A stretch of DNA of 58,607 bases from Sphingomonadaceae bacterium (GCA_020630295.1 JAHDBR010000012.1:1-58607), one strand, 5' to 3'; numbered from the stretch's first letter, positions 1 through 9,987 are shown. Numbers and translations: made by a program. The notes: generated from the sequence alone by a model not told the origin.

Positions 1-5
1 ACCAG

Positions 6-269
6 ATGAGCGTAGCCCAAGAGATGGAGACATTGCTGCGCGATGCCTTCGCCCCGTCAAAGTTGGATATTGTCAACGATAGCGGCAATCACGCAGGCCA
101 TTCAGGCGATGATGGCAGCGGCGAATCGCACTTCACCATTATCATCGAGAGCGCCGCATTTGACGGTGTTTCGCGCCTTGAAAGGCAGCGCATGGTCAAT
201 CGCGCACTGGGCGATATTCCTGGCAAGCGCGTCCATGCACTGGCGATAAAGGCTTCCCCGCCCGCCTGA
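6..269 (+). CDS. BolA family protein
   Basis: The 87-residue product has the compact BolA alpha/beta layout, with the SHFTIIIESAAF strand in the middle and the VHALAIKA strand near the C-terminus that is typical of the family. BolA proteins work with monothiol glutaredoxins in handling [2Fe-2S] clusters, and some act as regulators. The ATG lies at base 6 of the window, so upstream partners (often a monothiol glutaredoxin gene in alphaproteobacteria) cannot be seen. An acidic, glycine-rich stretch lies before the core, around residues 31-40. It is followed after 39 bases by an SDR gene on the same strand. The family call is firm; the specific role is not. Confidence 0.85.
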   Translation: MSVAQEMETLLRDAFAPSKLDIVNDSGNHAGHSGDDGSGESHFTIIIESAAFDGVSRLERQRMVNRALGDIPGKRVHALAIKASPPA

Positions 270-308
270 AATTTAGCCCCAATCCGCGCAGTAAACCAAG
301 GAAATGCC

Positions 309-1124
309 ATGAGTTTCGAATCACAAACCGTCTGGATTACGGGTGCGTCATCGGGAATTGGAGAGGCTCTGGCGCATGAATGGGCCGGAAGAGGTGCAAA
401 GCTGATCCTGTCAGGCCGTGATGAAGCCCGTTTGGCTTCGGTCGCCGACGCGCTGGATACAGAAACGCTCACTCTGCCTTTCGATGTGCGTGATGAAACC
501 GCGATGCAGCAGGCCACCGGGCAGGCAATCGCATGGACAGGCAATGTCGATATATTTGTCGCCAATGCAGGCGTGTCACAGCGCAGTCAGGCGCTGAAAA
601 CCGATATTCAGGTTTACCGCGATATTATCGATATTGATCTGACCGCACAGATTGCCGCCACTCAGGCATTGCTTCCGCATATGGCAGAGCGCGGCTCAGG
701 ACGGTTCGTATTTATCTCGTCCATCGCGGGCAAAGTGGGTGTGCCGATGCGCACAGCATATTGCGCGGCCAAGTTCGGGCTGATCGGATATGCCGATGCG
801 TTGCGCGCCGAATTGTCGGTGAAGGGCGTGGACGTTCATGTGATCGCACCGGGCTCCATTGCAACCAATGTGTCGCGCAATGCGCTGAGCGCGGATGGAA
901 GCAAGCGCGGACGCAGCGATGACGTAATTGATAATGGCATCCCTCCCGAGGAAGCGGCCAAAACTATGGTCGATGCCATCGCCGCCGGACAGCGCGAGAT
1001 CATTGTGGCGCGCGGCATGGAGGAGGCGATGGGCGAGATGCGCCGAACACCGGACCAGTTGCTCGATCAAGTCGCTGCGATGGTCGCTGCCGGTTATGTC
1101 GAGAAGATGGAAGCAGATGACTGA
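309..1124 (+). CDS. SDR family NAD(P)-dependent oxidoreductase
   Basis: A 271-residue classical short-chain dehydrogenase. The dinucleotide motif TGASSGIG is at residues 11-18, NAG at 86-88, the catalytic serine near 138, and YCAAK with Tyr151 and Lys155. Length and motif order are normal for the family. An Asp near 60 and an SGRDE stretch after the second strand would suit NADP(H), but this is an inference. The stop overlaps the start of the next gene (alpha/beta hydrolase) by 8 bases, so the two are probably co-translated. The substrate cannot be read from the sequence. Confidence 0.88.
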   Translation: MSFESQTVWITGASSGIGEALAHEWAGRGAKLILSGRDEARLASVADALDTETLTLPFDVRDETAMQQATGQAIAWTGNVDIFVANAGVSQRSQALKTDIQVYRDIIDIDLTAQIAATQALLPHMAERGSGRFVFISSIAGKVGVPMRTAYCAAKFGLIGYADALRAELSVKGVDVHVIAPGSIATNVSRNALSADGSKRGRSDDVIDNGIPPEEAAKTMVDAIAAGQREIIVARGMEEAMGEMRRTPDQLLDQVAAMVAAGYVEKMEADD

Positions 1125-2031
1125 AGTATCGCAGGAAATGGTCCGCATCAGCCTGCCGAGCGGAATTGAACTGGACGTTCTCGATACCGGTCCGCGCGAT
1201 GCGGAAACGCTCATTTTCCTGCACGGCTTTCCGGAGAATCACCGCACTTGGCGGCACCAGATAGCGGCCTTTTCCAACCAATATCGCTGCATCGCTCCTG
1301 ATCAGCGCGGCTATGGCCGGTCATCAGCTCCGCAAGACGCGGCGCAATATACCATCGACAAGCTGATGCGTGATATCGTCCAGATGGCAGACGCATTGGG
1401 CGTGGAGAAATTCACGCTGGTAGGCCATGATCTGGGCGGCGTGGTTGCTTGGGCCATGGCGCTTAAGGGCGTTGTAGCAGACCGGATGGAGCGGCTTGTA
1501 ATCGCCAATGCGCCCCACCCGCTAATCTTGTCCCGACTGCTCTACACCAATGTAGATCAGCGCGCCGCGAGCCAGTATATCCGCGCATTTCGTGACACAT
1601 CGAACGATGCCCTTATCCGCGAACAAGGGTTACTGCCGCTGCTGGTCAAAGCGCTGGATTTCCAAGGGTCCGAAGTCATGGAGGATCGCGAGCGGGCGCT
1701 TCTTATGCAGCAATGGTCCAATCCTGACACCGCAATGGCAATGATCAACTGGTACCGTGCGGGGCTTGCTGATGTACCGCCGATGGATGCCCCCTTCGCG
1801 CTTCCGGCCAGCTATAACCCGCCCGAATTACCGAATGTGGCCGTGCCTATGCTGGTCGTATGGGGCATGGATGACAGCGCATTGCCCGATGCCAATCTGG
1901 ACGGGCTGGAAGATCTGGTCGACGATCTGACGCTGGTCAAAGTGCCGGATTGCGGACATTTCGTGACGTGGGAAGCGCCGGAGATTTTCAATAGATCACT
2001 GGCAGAATTTCTGGCTGCAACCGGCAGTTAG
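1117..2031 (+). CDS. alpha/beta hydrolase, epoxide hydrolase / haloacid dehalogenase type
   Basis: A 304-residue alpha/beta hydrolase. The oxyanion motif HGFPE is at residues 36-40 and the nucleophile elbow is GHDLGG at 103-108, with Asp105 in place of the usual Ser. The late CGHF gives the catalytic His. Asp nucleophile plus HGxP is the pattern of soluble epoxide hydrolases and fluoroacetate dehalogenases. I place the start at the ATG inside the SDR stop region (8-base overlap), because the reading frame further upstream only reads through the SDR gene. The end overlaps the DUF2332 gene on the other strand by 4 bases. The family is clear; epoxide versus halide substrate is open. Confidence 0.87.
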   Translation: MTEVSQEMVRISLPSGIELDVLDTGPRDAETLIFLHGFPENHRTWRHQIAAFSNQYRCIAPDQRGYGRSSAPQDAAQYTIDKLMRDIVQMADALGVEKFTLVGHDLGGVVAWAMALKGVVADRMERLVIANAPHPLILSRLLYTNVDQRAASQYIRAFRDTSNDALIREQGLLPLLVKALDFQGSEVMEDRERALLMQQWSNPDTAMAMINWYRAGLADVPPMDAPFALPASYNPPELPNVAVPMLVVWGMDDSALPDANLDGLEDLVDDLTLVKVPDCGHFVTWEAPEIFNRSLAEFLAATGS

Positions 2032-3089
2032 TTTCCAAACCATTCCGCCCATGCGCCGTGCGGGTGCCCGCACCCAAGCAGAACCGGTGCGCCCCCTCCC
2101 GGCCAATAGCGAACGTGCAATTCATGTCGGAACGTGTCGCGGTTCGTTTCCAGAGATACCCATGCCAGCGGGCGTTCAGCGGTTGCTTGCGCGGCGGCGG
2201 TTAGCATAGCTTCCTCAATGGCTGCGCGTGTGTCCTGCGGGATATATTGCCACACGATCGAATGACACAAAACCCGCGTGACGCCTTCTGTTTGCGGAGC
2301 GGCCAGCATTTCCCGCACGAAATCTCCAGCGTCCTGCCGGACAATCTGCGGCGGTTTTTGGCTGGCGAGTTCGATAGCCGCCTCTATCCGGCCCATACGA
2401 GCTGCGGCTTCCGGCCATACATAGCTTTTCAAACGCAGCGCGGCTTCGGGGTCCGACAAGTCAATCGGTGCCTGATCGCAGCCGCGGATCGACGTAATGT
2501 GAACGGGGCTGTCCGGTGGCGGCAGGCCGCGCCACTCAGGATGTATATGCATCGGCGATTGCGGGCCGGTTTCCACCCCGCCAAGATTGAAATGATACCT
2601 TTCCATCATCGTGTTGACCCCGGCGCTGGCACCGATTTCACAAAGTTCGAATTCGGGGCCAAGCCGTTCTGAAAGCCACAACAAGGCGCTCATAAAGGCC
2701 CATGACCGGCCCGCTTCGTTTGTTTGCGGAGGACCGTCCAGCCACGGCAGCAGGCGCGCATCATATGTACGCACAACATCTACCACCAGCGCATCGATGG
2801 TATTCTGGTCAGTGATAAGTCCTGCATAAACTGGCTCCAGACGGCGGTCTTCCCCTGTGAGAACCAGATTATGCAGCCCGCCATTGATCCGCAGCGGCAT
2901 GGCATCTTCCAGCGCAAGCCCTTGCCAGTTAGCCATGCGGCGACCCACCGCAGTATCGGTTTCCAGCAGTGCGAGCATCGCTCTGACTACCCTGCCGGTG
3001 CACGGCGCGCCTGCTTGCTCAGCGTGTTCTGCCTGCCACTCGATTCCCTCTGTCACAGAAACCATATTCATTATTCCGCCTGCCGCCAT
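2028..3089 (-). CDS. DUF2332 family protein
   Basis: A 353-residue protein matching the DUF2332 family, whose function is unknown. Recognisable parts are the RINGGLHNL stretch near the N-terminus, the [12 protein letters not shown] motif in the middle, which looks like a SAM-type glycine loop, and a C-terminal WHAE-like region in altered form. The family resembles class I methyltransferases, but no activity has been shown to my knowledge. The ATG at 3089 has a weak GGAAG upstream; an in-frame ATG at 3071 is an equally possible start. It is transcribed leftward, convergent with the hydrolase and divergent from hisG. No signal peptide is seen. Confidence 0.8.
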   Translation of the reverse strand: MAAGGIMNMVSVTEGIEWQAEHAEQAGAPCTGRVVRAMLALLETDTAVGRRMANWQGLALEDAMPLRINGGLHNLVLTGEDRRLEPVYAGLITDQNTIDALVVDVVRTYDARLLPWLDGPPQTNEAGRSWAFMSALLWLSERLGPEFELCEIGASAGVNTMMERYHFNLGGVETGPQSPMHIHPEWRGLPPPDSPVHITSIRGCDQAPIDLSDPEAALRLKSYVWPEAAARMGRIEAAIELASQKPPQIVRQDAGDFVREMLAAPQTEGVTRVLCHSIVWQYIPQDTRAAIEEAMLTAAAQATAERPLAWVSLETNRDTFRHELHVRYWPGGGAPVLLGCGHPHGAWAEWFGN

Positions 3090-3148
3090 CTGGTTTCACT
3101 TCCATTTTCGTTGCTCTTTACAGACCTAATGCCTATTTGCCGCCCATC

Positions 3149-3802
3149 ATGACAAGCCAGCTTACCTTTGCCGTTCCCAAGGGACGTATCCTTGATGAAG
3201 CCCTGCCCGTAATGGAGCGCGCCGGGATTGTTCCGGCAGACGCATTCCATGACACAAAAGACAGATCGCTCAGCTTCGCAACAAACCGCGAAGATATGCG
3301 GCTGATCCGTGTCCGTGCATTTGATGTCGCTACCTTTGTAGCACATGGCGCAGCGCAAATGGGAATCGTGGGCAGCGACGTGATCGAAGAGTTTGACTAT
3401 TCAGACCTGTATGCCCCCGTCGATCTCGACATAGGCAAATGTCACTTGTCCGTAGCCGAACCGAAAGAGGGCCGCGCAACAATTGGCGCAGCCAGCCACA
3501 TTCGTGTTGCGACAAAATATCCCAATATCACCCGGCGCCATTTTGAAGCGCGAGGTATTCAGGCGGAGTGTGTGAAGCTGAACGGTGCGATGGAACTGGC
3601 ACCCACTTTGGGGTTGGCTGGACGCATTGTGGATCTGGTTTCCACGGGCGCAACGCTCAGACAGAACGGCTTGGTAGAAACTGACAAGATCATGGACATT
3701 TCAGCACGGCTGATTGTGAACCGTGCGGCGCTAAAAACAGATGCGCGGGTCGCGGCTTTCGTCGAAACATTCCGCGCCGATGCGCAAAGCGAAGCCGCCT
3801 GA
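3149..3802 (+). CDS. hisG: ATP phosphoribosyltransferase, short form (HisG)
   Basis: HisG catalyses the first step of histidine synthesis, joining ATP and PRPP. The product starts [13 protein letters not shown], the classical N-terminus, and has the [14 protein letters not shown] phosphate-binding stretch near residue 160. At 217 residues it is the short form that lacks the C-terminal regulatory ACT-like domain. Short HisG normally needs HisZ, which is not in this window. I chose the ATG at 3149 over an in-frame TTG at 3137. It opens a tightly coupled operon, with its TGA sharing one base with the hisD ATG. No strong Shine-Dalgarno is visible. Confidence 0.95.
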   Translation: MTSQLTFAVPKGRILDEALPVMERAGIVPADAFHDTKDRSLSFATNREDMRLIRVRAFDVATFVAHGAAQMGIVGSDVIEEFDYSDLYAPVDLDIGKCHLSVAEPKEGRATIGAASHIRVATKYPNITRRHFEARGIQAECVKLNGAMELAPTLGLAGRIVDLVSTGATLRQNGLVETDKIMDISARLIVNRAALKTDARVAAFVETFRADAQSEAA

Positions 3803-5091
3803 TGCAGCTGCTCTCTATCAATGATCCCGATTTCGAGACTGCATTTCGCAAGATCGTAGATGACCGGCGGGACGGTGACGCGAACGTTGCCAATCAGGTT
3901 GCGTCAATCCTTGCCGATGTTAAAACTCGCGGCGATAGCGCCTTGGCAGATCTCACCCAGCGGTTTGACCGGCACACGCTGGAAAGCGACGCTGACTGGT
4001 CCATCTCGGCGCAGCAATGCAAGACTGCATTTGACAAATTGGACGGCGATCTGAAATCCGCGCTGGAACTCGCGGCAACGCGCATCCGTGCCTATCACGA
4101 AGCCCAGCTACCCGAAGATCGCGACTATACCGACGAAGCAGGTTTGCGGCTCGGCGCGCGCTGGACCGCGGTTGACGCTGCGGGTCTGTATGTCCCCGGC
4201 GGACGCGCCGCCTATCCTTCCTCTCTGCTTATGAATGCCATCCCCGCCAAAGTTGCGGGCGTTGGCCGGTTAGCAGTTGTGACCCCCACCCCGCGCGGTG
4301 AGGTCAACGATCTGGTTCTCGCCGCCGCGCACCTTGCTGGGGTTGATGAAATTTGGCGCGTTGGCGGCGCCCATGCTGTGGGCGCGCTAGCCTATGGCAC
4401 GCAGAGAATTGATCGGGTGGATGTAATCACCGGGCCGGGGAATGCCTATGTCGCGGAGGCGAAAAGACAGCTCTACGGCGTGGTAGGCATTGATATGGTT
4501 GCGGGGCCAAGCGAAATTCTGGTCATCGCTGACAATCAGAATGATCCGGACTGGATCGCTGCAGATTTGCTGAGCCAGGCAGAGCATGATCCGAACGCGC
4601 AATCGATCCTGATTACCGATGACGCTGCATATGCAGCGCAGGTTTCCGACCGAATTGACGTGCAATCGGCAATGCTGGAAACGAAAAAAGTCGCGCAGCA
4701 AAGCTGGGCCGATCACGGTGTGATCATTGTCGTCGATGATTTGATGCAGTCGGTTGAGCTTGCCAATGCGCTGGCGGCTGAACACGTTGAACTGGCTGTC
4801 GAAGACCCTCGCCCGCTCTTTGACGACATCCGGCACGCAGGCAGCATTTTCATCGGCCGCCACGCACCAGAGGCCGTCGGTGACTATGTTGCCGGCCCCA
4901 ACCATGTCCTGCCCACAGGCCGCCGTGCGCGCTTCGCCAGCGGTCTGTCCGTCCTTGATTTTATGAAACGATCAAGCTTCATCGAGCTTGACGAAAACGC
5001 TTTGAAAGCGGTCGGCCCCGCCGCCGCCGCGCTGGCACACGCAGAAGGTCTGCCAGCCCATGCCAAATCCATTGAGGCCCGCCTGAAATGA
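3802..5091 (+). CDS. hisD: histidinol dehydrogenase
   Basis: HisD performs the last two oxidations of histidine synthesis, histidinol to histidine, with NAD+ and zinc. The 429-residue length is normal. Visible signatures are GLYVPGGRAAYPSSLLMNA, the GPGNAYVAEAK loop, the GPSEILVIAD strand, and SQAEHDPNAQS with the catalytic and zinc-binding Glu/His/Asp residues. GPNHVLPTGRRARFASGLSV is near the C-terminus. It begins within the hisG stop codon (TGATG) and ends in an ATGA overlap with nusB, so the three are one transcription and translation unit. Confidence 0.97.
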   Translation: MQLLSINDPDFETAFRKIVDDRRDGDANVANQVASILADVKTRGDSALADLTQRFDRHTLESDADWSISAQQCKTAFDKLDGDLKSALELAATRIRAYHEAQLPEDRDYTDEAGLRLGARWTAVDAAGLYVPGGRAAYPSSLLMNAIPAKVAGVGRLAVVTPTPRGEVNDLVLAAAHLAGVDEIWRVGGAHAVGALAYGTQRIDRVDVITGPGNAYVAEAKRQLYGVVGIDMVAGPSEILVIADNQNDPDWIAADLLSQAEHDPNAQSILITDDAAYAAQVSDRIDVQSAMLETKKVAQQSWADHGVIIVVDDLMQSVELANALAAEHVELAVEDPRPLFDDIRHAGSIFIGRHAPEAVGDYVAGPNHVLPTGRRARFASGLSVLDFMKRSSFIELDENALKAVGPAAAALAHAEGLPAHAKSIEARLK

Positions 5092-5534
5092 ACACCTCCA
5101 AATCACAAGCCCGTTCTGCCGCACGCCTCGCTGCGTCACAGGCGCTGTATCAGCAACACATGGAAGGTACTGCGCTCGCCAAATTGCTGGACGAATTCCA
5201 CCAGCACCGGCTGGGCCGAGAGATTGAAGACGATCAATATGCCGATGCCGATGTCGATTTCTTTGACGATATTGTTGCCGGCGTAGATGCACGGCGCGAT
5301 GAAATTGACGCGAAGCTGACGGAAAAACTGGCAGATGGCTGGACAGTGAAGCGTCTGGACAAGACCATGCTGCAAATCCTGCGCGCGGGTGCCTATGAAT
5401 TAATGGCCCGGCCCGATGTCACTGTTGGTACTGTGATCAGCGAATATGTTGATGTTGCAAAGGCGTTCTTCGATGACCGCGAGGCCAAATTTGTAAATGG
5501 CGTGCTTGACGCAGTTGCCAAATCGGTCCGGTGA
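5088..5534 (+). CDS. nusB: transcription antitermination factor NusB
   Basis: A 148-residue all-alpha NusB. The arginine-rich N-terminus SARLAASQALYQQ, which contacts boxA RNA, and the C-terminal VGTVISEYVDVAKAFFDDREAKFVNGVLDAVAK are both classical. NusB with NusE (ribosomal protein S10) supports antitermination of rRNA operons. The start overlaps hisD by 4 bases and the end overlaps thiL by 4 bases (GTGA). The nusB-thiL pairing is common in proteobacteria. The usual upstream partner ribH is replaced here by the histidine genes. Confidence 0.95.
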   Translation: MNTSKSQARSAARLAASQALYQQHMEGTALAKLLDEFHQHRLGREIEDDQYADADVDFFDDIVAGVDARRDEIDAKLTEKLADGWTVKRLDKTMLQILRAGAYELMARPDVTVGTVISEYVDVAKAFFDDREAKFVNGVLDAVAKSVR

Positions 5535-6412
5535 ACGGCGAGCTCGACTTCATCGAAAGCTTGCGGGCACTGGCCACGCATCCCGCAGCACGCGGTCTGG
5601 AAGATGACGCAGCCGTGCTGGAAGTTGGTAATGAGACTCTGATCATTACCCATGATGCGATGGTGGAAGGCGTCCACTTTCTTCCTGATCAGGATATGAG
5701 CGATGTCGGGTGGAAGCTGGCAGCCACAAACTTATCAGATTTGGCAGCGAAGGGTGCCGTCCCGGTCGGCGCGCTACTCAGCTATTCATTAGGGGCAGAT
5801 AAAGAACGGTTTATCACCGGCCTTTCGGAAGCGTTGGACCGGTTTGAACTGCCGCTTCTAGGCGGTGATACAGTCAGCTCAAACGGACCGCGTCATTTTG
5901 GCATGACCGCGATTGGCCGCGCTTCGCATACACCTGTCCCTTCGCGCTCGGGCGCCCGATCAGGAGACGCGGTGTACGTAACCGGCGCAGTCGGAGCAGC
6001 AATGCTCGGTTTTGAAGCGCTCAGGGATCAAACCGGTGCGGACAGCTCGCTATTTCGCCGCCCGATTCCCTTGATTGAGCAAGGCAGACTGCTCGCACCA
6101 TTCGTATCGGCCATCATGGATGTGTCGGACGGGCTTCTGCTCGATGCCAGCCGAATTGCCGCTGCTAGCGGAGTGTCTGTGAACATTGATCCAGCATCCG
6201 TGCCCTTAGCTGCCGATGAAGACCGGCGTATGGACGCCCTGCGATGGGGCGATGACTACCAGCTGCTTTTCACGGCAGATCAGGCGGTTAGCTTGCCTGT
6301 GGAAGCCTGGAAAATCGGAACAGTCTGCACATTTTCGGGGTCGGATATTCTGCTGAATGGAGAAACGCCCAGCCCCGATTTCCCGCTGGGCTTTACCCAC
6401 TCATCCGGCTGA
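5531..6412 (+). CDS. thiL: thiamine-monophosphate kinase
   Basis: ThiL phosphorylates thiamine monophosphate to thiamine diphosphate, the active cofactor. The 293-residue protein has the PurM/ThiL fold features: EDDAAVLEVGNETLIITHDAMVEGVHF in the N-terminal half (acidic Mg-binding residues), NLSDLAAKGAVPVGAL, GGDTVSS, and MDVSDGLLLDA in the C-terminal half, with WGDDYQLLF near the end. It starts with GTG inside the nusB stop (GTGA overlap). No TPP riboswitch is visible before the operon, so it seems to be expressed constitutively with hisGD and nusB. Confidence 0.95.
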   Translation: MNGELDFIESLRALATHPAARGLEDDAAVLEVGNETLIITHDAMVEGVHFLPDQDMSDVGWKLAATNLSDLAAKGAVPVGALLSYSLGADKERFITGLSEALDRFELPLLGGDTVSSNGPRHFGMTAIGRASHTPVPSRSGARSGDAVYVTGAVGAAMLGFEALRDQTGADSSLFRRPIPLIEQGRLLAPFVSAIMDVSDGLLLDASRIAAASGVSVNIDPASVPLAADEDRRMDALRWGDDYQLLFTADQAVSLPVEAWKIGTVCTFSGSDILLNGETPSPDFPLGFTHSSG

Positions 6413-6451
6413 AACTGCGCTCCGCCGTGCATTTATCCCGCTTAGGGCTTG

Positions 6452-6520
6452 CACCAAACCTTTCGGCGATATAGCCCTCGCCCGGTCTATGGACCCGTAG
6501 AGACGGGCCAAGCATCAAGC
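6452..6520 (+). promoter_or_regulatory. possible hppA promoter and leader
   Basis: The 128 bases between thiL and hppA hold a TTGCAC hexamer followed at about 15 bases by TATAGC, a weak promoter-like pair. After it comes an imperfect inverted repeat (GCCCG ... CGGGC) spanning about 6480-6508 in the leader. A good ribosome site (GAGGGG) lies just before the GTG start at 6541. The promoter call is tentative because the spacer is short. Confidence 0.25.
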
Positions 6521-6540
6521 CATCCGCAGAGGGGATTTCC

Positions 6541-8646
6541 GTGGAACTAGTTTATATCGCAATCGGACTGGGATTGCTTGCCGTCGTGTACGGCATTGTT
6601 ACCAGCCAACAAGTGCTCGGCGCTGCCGCCGGCAATGCAAGAATGCAAGAAATCGCAGGCGCAGTTCAAGAAGGCGCACAAGCCTATCTGAAGCGCCAAT
6701 ACACCGCGATCAGCGTGGTAGGCGTGGTTGTTGCCATTCTCGTTTTCGTATTTCTCGGGGCCATTTCGGCCACCGGCTTCATCATTGGCGCGGTGCTTTC
6801 CGGCGTCGCGGGCTTTATCGGGATGAATATCTCGGTCCGCGCAAACGTGCGTACAGCTGCCGCAGCTGAAACCGGCCTTCAAGAAGGCTTGACCGTGGCG
6901 TTCCGCGCTGGTGCGGTTACCGGTATGCTGGTTGCAGGCCTTGCGCTTCTCGCCATCGCCGGCTTCTTCTACGTGCTGACTGGCCCGATGGGGCTCGACC
7001 TCACAGTACTGGCAGAGAAACGCGAAGTTATTGACGCATTGGTAGGTCTGGCATTCGGTGCCTCGCTCATCTCGATCTTTGCGCGTCTTGGCGGCGGTAT
7101 CTTCACCAAAGCTGCTGACGTTGGTGCCGATCTGGTCGGTAAGGTGGAAGCGGGTATCCCGGAGGATGATCCACGCAACCCGGCTACAATCGCAGATAAT
7201 GTTGGCGATAATGTCGGCGACTGCGCGGGTATGGCTGCCGATTTATTCGAAACATATGTTGTTACCGTGGGTGCAACGATGGTTTTGACGGCTCTTTTGT
7301 TCACCGGCCTTGCTGCTGCTGACCTGTTCAGCCTGATGAGCCTGCCACTGCTTATTGGCGGCGTGTGCATCGTCACCTCGATTATCGGCACGTATTTTGT
7401 ACGTCTCGGTAAATCGAACAACATCATGGGTGCTCTGTACAAGGGCTTCATCACCACCACCGTTCTATCGATCCCGGCGATCTATTTCGCCACCGATTAT
7501 GCTGTGGGCATGGCGACTGAATATACCGTTGGCGATCAGTCGTTCACCGGTATGTCGCTGTTCTGGGCGATGATGGTGGGTCTGGCTGTGACCGGCCTGA
7601 TCATCTGGATTACCGAATATTACACTGGCACCGAGTATCGTCCGGTTCGCTCCATCGCGAAATCGTCCGAAACCGGTCATGGCACCAACGTCATTCAAGG
7701 TCTGGCAATCAGCCTTGAATCAACCGCACTGCCAACGCTGGTTATCGTGGTCGGTATCATCGTCACATACCAGCTTGCCGGTCTGATGGGCATTGCCTTT
7801 GCCGCCACATCGATGCTGGCTCTGGCCGGTATGGTCGTTGCACTCGACGCTTACGGCCCTGTGACAGATAATGCCGGCGGAATTGCCGAAATGGCTGAGA
7901 TGGAAGAAAGCGTTCGTGAAAAGACTGACGCGCTTGACGCTGTCGGCAACACCACGAAAGCCGTGACCAAGGGTTATGCAATCGGTTCTGCCGGTCTTGC
8001 TGCCTTGGTTCTGTTCAGTGCCTACACTGCTGACCTTAAAGAGTTCTTCCCGGATCTCGAAGTCAGCTTCAGCCTCGAAAACCCGTATGTCATCGTTGGC
8101 CTGCTACTTGGCGCACTGCTCCCGTACCTGTTTGGTGCGATGGGCATGACCGCTGTTGGCCGCGCTGCCGGTGATGTTGTGGTTGATGTGCGTGACCAGT
8201 TCGCAAAAGACCCGGGCATCATGGAAGGCACCAGCCGTCCGAACTATGCCCGTACAGTGGACTTGGTGACGAAGGCAGCGATTAAGGAGATGATCCTTCC
8301 TTCAATGCTGCCACTGCTTGCACCAATCGTAGTGTACTTCGCGATCACCGCTGTTGCAGGCCAGGCGAACGGCTTTGCCGCTCTTGGCGCGCTGCTTCTC
8401 GGTGTGATCGTTTCGGGTATCTTTGTGGCGCTTTCCATGACCGCAGGTGGCGGCGCGTGGGACAATGCGAAGAAATACATCGAAGACGGTAACCACGGCG
8501 GCAAGGGCTCTGATGCCCACCACGCTGCGGTAACAGGTGACACTGTTGGCGATCCTTACAAGGATACCGCAGGTCCAGCCGTTAACCCGATGATCAAGAT
8601 CACCAACATCGTCGCCTTGCTGCTTCTCGCAGCTCTGGCGGCTTGA
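6541..8646 (+). CDS. hppA: K+-independent H+-translocating membrane pyrophosphatase
   Basis: This 701-residue polytopic protein hydrolyses pyrophosphate and pumps protons across the inner membrane. The substrate-binding signature [20 protein letters not shown] lies around residue 195, followed by the acidic [21 protein letters not shown]. Near residue 469 it reads GNTTKA. The lysine there (Lys473) marks the K+-independent subclass; K+-dependent enzymes have alanine. About 16 membrane segments are expected and the hydrophobic pattern fits. The GTG start has GAGGGG upstream. The pump recovers energy from pyrophosphate made by biosynthesis, including the nearby HisG reaction. A strong terminator follows. 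Confidence 0.97.
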   Translation: MELVYIAIGLGLLAVVYGIVTSQQVLGAAAGNARMQEIAGAVQEGAQAYLKRQYTAISVVGVVVAILVFVFLGAISATGFIIGAVLSGVAGFIGMNISVRANVRTAAAAETGLQEGLTVAFRAGAVTGMLVAGLALLAIAGFFYVLTGPMGLDLTVLAEKREVIDALVGLAFGASLISIFARLGGGIFTKAADVGADLVGKVEAGIPEDDPRNPATIADNVGDNVGDCAGMAADLFETYVVTVGATMVLTALLFTGLAAADLFSLMSLPLLIGGVCIVTSIIGTYFVRLGKSNNIMGALYKGFITTTVLSIPAIYFATDYAVGMATEYTVGDQSFTGMSLFWAMMVGLAVTGLIIWITEYYTGTEYRPVRSIAKSSETGHGTNVIQGLAISLESTALPTLVIVVGIIVTYQLAGLMGIAFAATSMLALAGMVVALDAYGPVTDNAGGIAEMAEMEESVREKTDALDAVGNTTKAVTKGYAIGSAGLAALVLFSAYTADLKEFFPDLEVSFSLENPYVIVGLLLGALLPYLFGAMGMTAVGRAAGDVVVDVRDQFAKDPGIMEGTSRPNYARTVDLVTKAAIKEMILPSMLPLLAPIVVYFAITAVAGQANGFAALGALLLGVIVSGIFVALSMTAGGGAWDNAKKYIEDGNHGGKGSDAHHAAVTGDTVGDPYKDTAGPAVNPMIKITNIVALLLLAALAA

Positions 8647-8673
8647 TCTGACCCAAACCAGCTTAGGCTAAAC

Positions 8674-8712
8674 AAAGCCCCGTCCGGATCACTCCGGGCG
8701 GGGTTTTCTTTG
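8674..8712 (+). terminator. intrinsic terminator of hppA
   Basis: The arms CCCCGTCCGGA (8678-8688) and TCCGGGCGGGG (8693-8703) pair over 11 positions with one G-U, around a TCAC loop. The run TTTTCTTT follows. It sits 30 bases after the hppA stop. Confidence 0.92.
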
Positions 8713-8808
8713 CCCCACAGCGGTACATCACCGTTAAAACTTCCTCAGTGCTGCCGTGCTATGTGCCATGCGAAAGCGTGAATACGTGCAGTTTGAAGAG
8801 TTAACCCG

Positions 8809-9987
8809 ATGGCCAGTGCCGCAATAGCAGAGGTGGAGGATAGTCCGCGCAACCGGCGCAGGCATATTCCCGCGCGCGCCAACGGTGTGACTATAACTGG
8901 CTGGAAAGAATGCGTATCCGACGCCAACTTCATTGCTGCCTGGGATGCATTGGAAACGGCGGCCTCTGAACCGAATCCGTTTTATTGCCAGTGGAACCTG
9001 CTGCCGGCCCTGCGCGCCTTTGATCCAAATGGTGATGTAGCATTACTGCAGCTGTGGCAGGATGACCGCCTCATTGGGTTACTGCCGCTGAGCCAGTCAA
9101 ATTCTTACTACGGATACCCGTTGCCGCATTTGACCAGCTGGCTTCATGAAAACGGTTTTTGCGGGGTTCCCCTCATCGCGCTTGGGTGTGAAAAGGAATT
9201 CTGGGAAGCAGTCTTGGCCGCAATTGATCGCGAATACGGCGCCTCAATGTTCCTGCATCTGTGTCATGTACCTGAAAACGGCCCGGTCTTCAGCGCTTTG
9301 GCAGACCTGATTGCAGAACAGCCCCGACCTGCGGCTATCGTCCACCGTGAACAGCGCGCTCTGTTGCAATCCGACCTGACACCTGACGCATATCTGGCAG
9401 CGTCGATGAGCGGCAAGAAACGGAAAGAATTGCGCAGGCAAACCAAACGCCTTGGCGAACACGGCAAAGTTACATTTGACTGCGTGACAGGCAGCGAGGG
9501 ACTTGGCCGATGGTGCGACAGCTTCCTTGCGATGGAACGCGCCGGTTGGAAGGGGCGCGAAGGCTCGGCCTTGGCATCTCAAGTGCCAACCGAGCAGTTT
9601 TTTCGCGATGCGCTGCGTGGAGCAGCTAAGGCAGGTAAACTTGAACGATTGACGCTGCATGTAAGTGACAAACCGGTTGCCATGCTCGCAAGCTTCGTCA
9701 CCCCTCCCGGTGCGTTCGCCTTCAAAACGACCTTTGACGAGGACTATGCCCGCTTTTCTCCGGGCGTACTGCTCCAATGCGAGAACTTGAAAATACTCGA
9801 TAACCCGAATGTTGAATGGACGGATAGCTGCGCCGCCGCAGATCATCCGATGATTGACCGGATATGGCGCGAAAAGCGCAGCATTGTCCGGTTGAGCATC
9901 GGCATCGGCGGAAAAGTACGGCAAATTGCTTTCCGCCAATTGCTGCGCGCTGAAAGCGGCAGCGAAATGATCGGCGGCCAAAGATGA
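8809..9987 (+). CDS. GNAT family acyltransferase, CelD/BcsL (Acetyltransf_6) type
   Basis: A 392-residue protein with two tandem GNAT-like halves, as in the CelD/BcsL family. The second half holds KKRKELRRQTKRL, FLAMERAGWKGREGSAL and TTFDEDYARFSPGVLLQ, which are the family's hallmark positions. CelD-like proteins have been linked to cellulose and other surface polysaccharides and to amino-acyl transfer onto small molecules; the substrate here is unknown. The N-terminus carries a basic stretch (NRRRH) but no signal peptide. Its stop overlaps the next gene by 4 bases (ATGA), so it works with the JmjC/cupin-like protein. It starts about 95 bases after the hppA terminator and likely has its own promoter. 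Confidence 0.82.
   Translation: MASAAIAEVEDSPRNRRRHIPARANGVTITGWKECVSDANFIAAWDALETAASEPNPFYCQWNLLPALRAFDPNGDVALLQLWQDDRLIGLLPLSQSNSYYGYPLPHLTSWLHENGFCGVPLIALGCEKEFWEAVLAAIDREYGASMFLHLCHVPENGPVFSALADLIAEQPRPAAIVHREQRALLQSDLTPDAYLAASMSGKKRKELRRQTKRLGEHGKVTFDCVTGSEGLGRWCDSFLAMERAGWKGREGSALASQVPTEQFFRDALRGAAKAGKLERLTLHVSDKPVAMLASFVTPPGAFAFKTTFDEDYARFSPGVLLQCENLKILDNPNVEWTDSCAAADHPMIDRIWREKRSIVRLSIGIGGKVRQIAFRQLLRAESGSEMIGGQR

Noticed and set aside
5531-6412. TPP riboswitch for thiL
   Set aside because: thiL is translationally coupled to nusB, and I see no THI-box pattern before hisG.
9244-9981. Open frame of 245 codons opposite the GNAT gene
   Set aside because: Antisense shadow; the GNAT frame has clear family motifs and the other has none.
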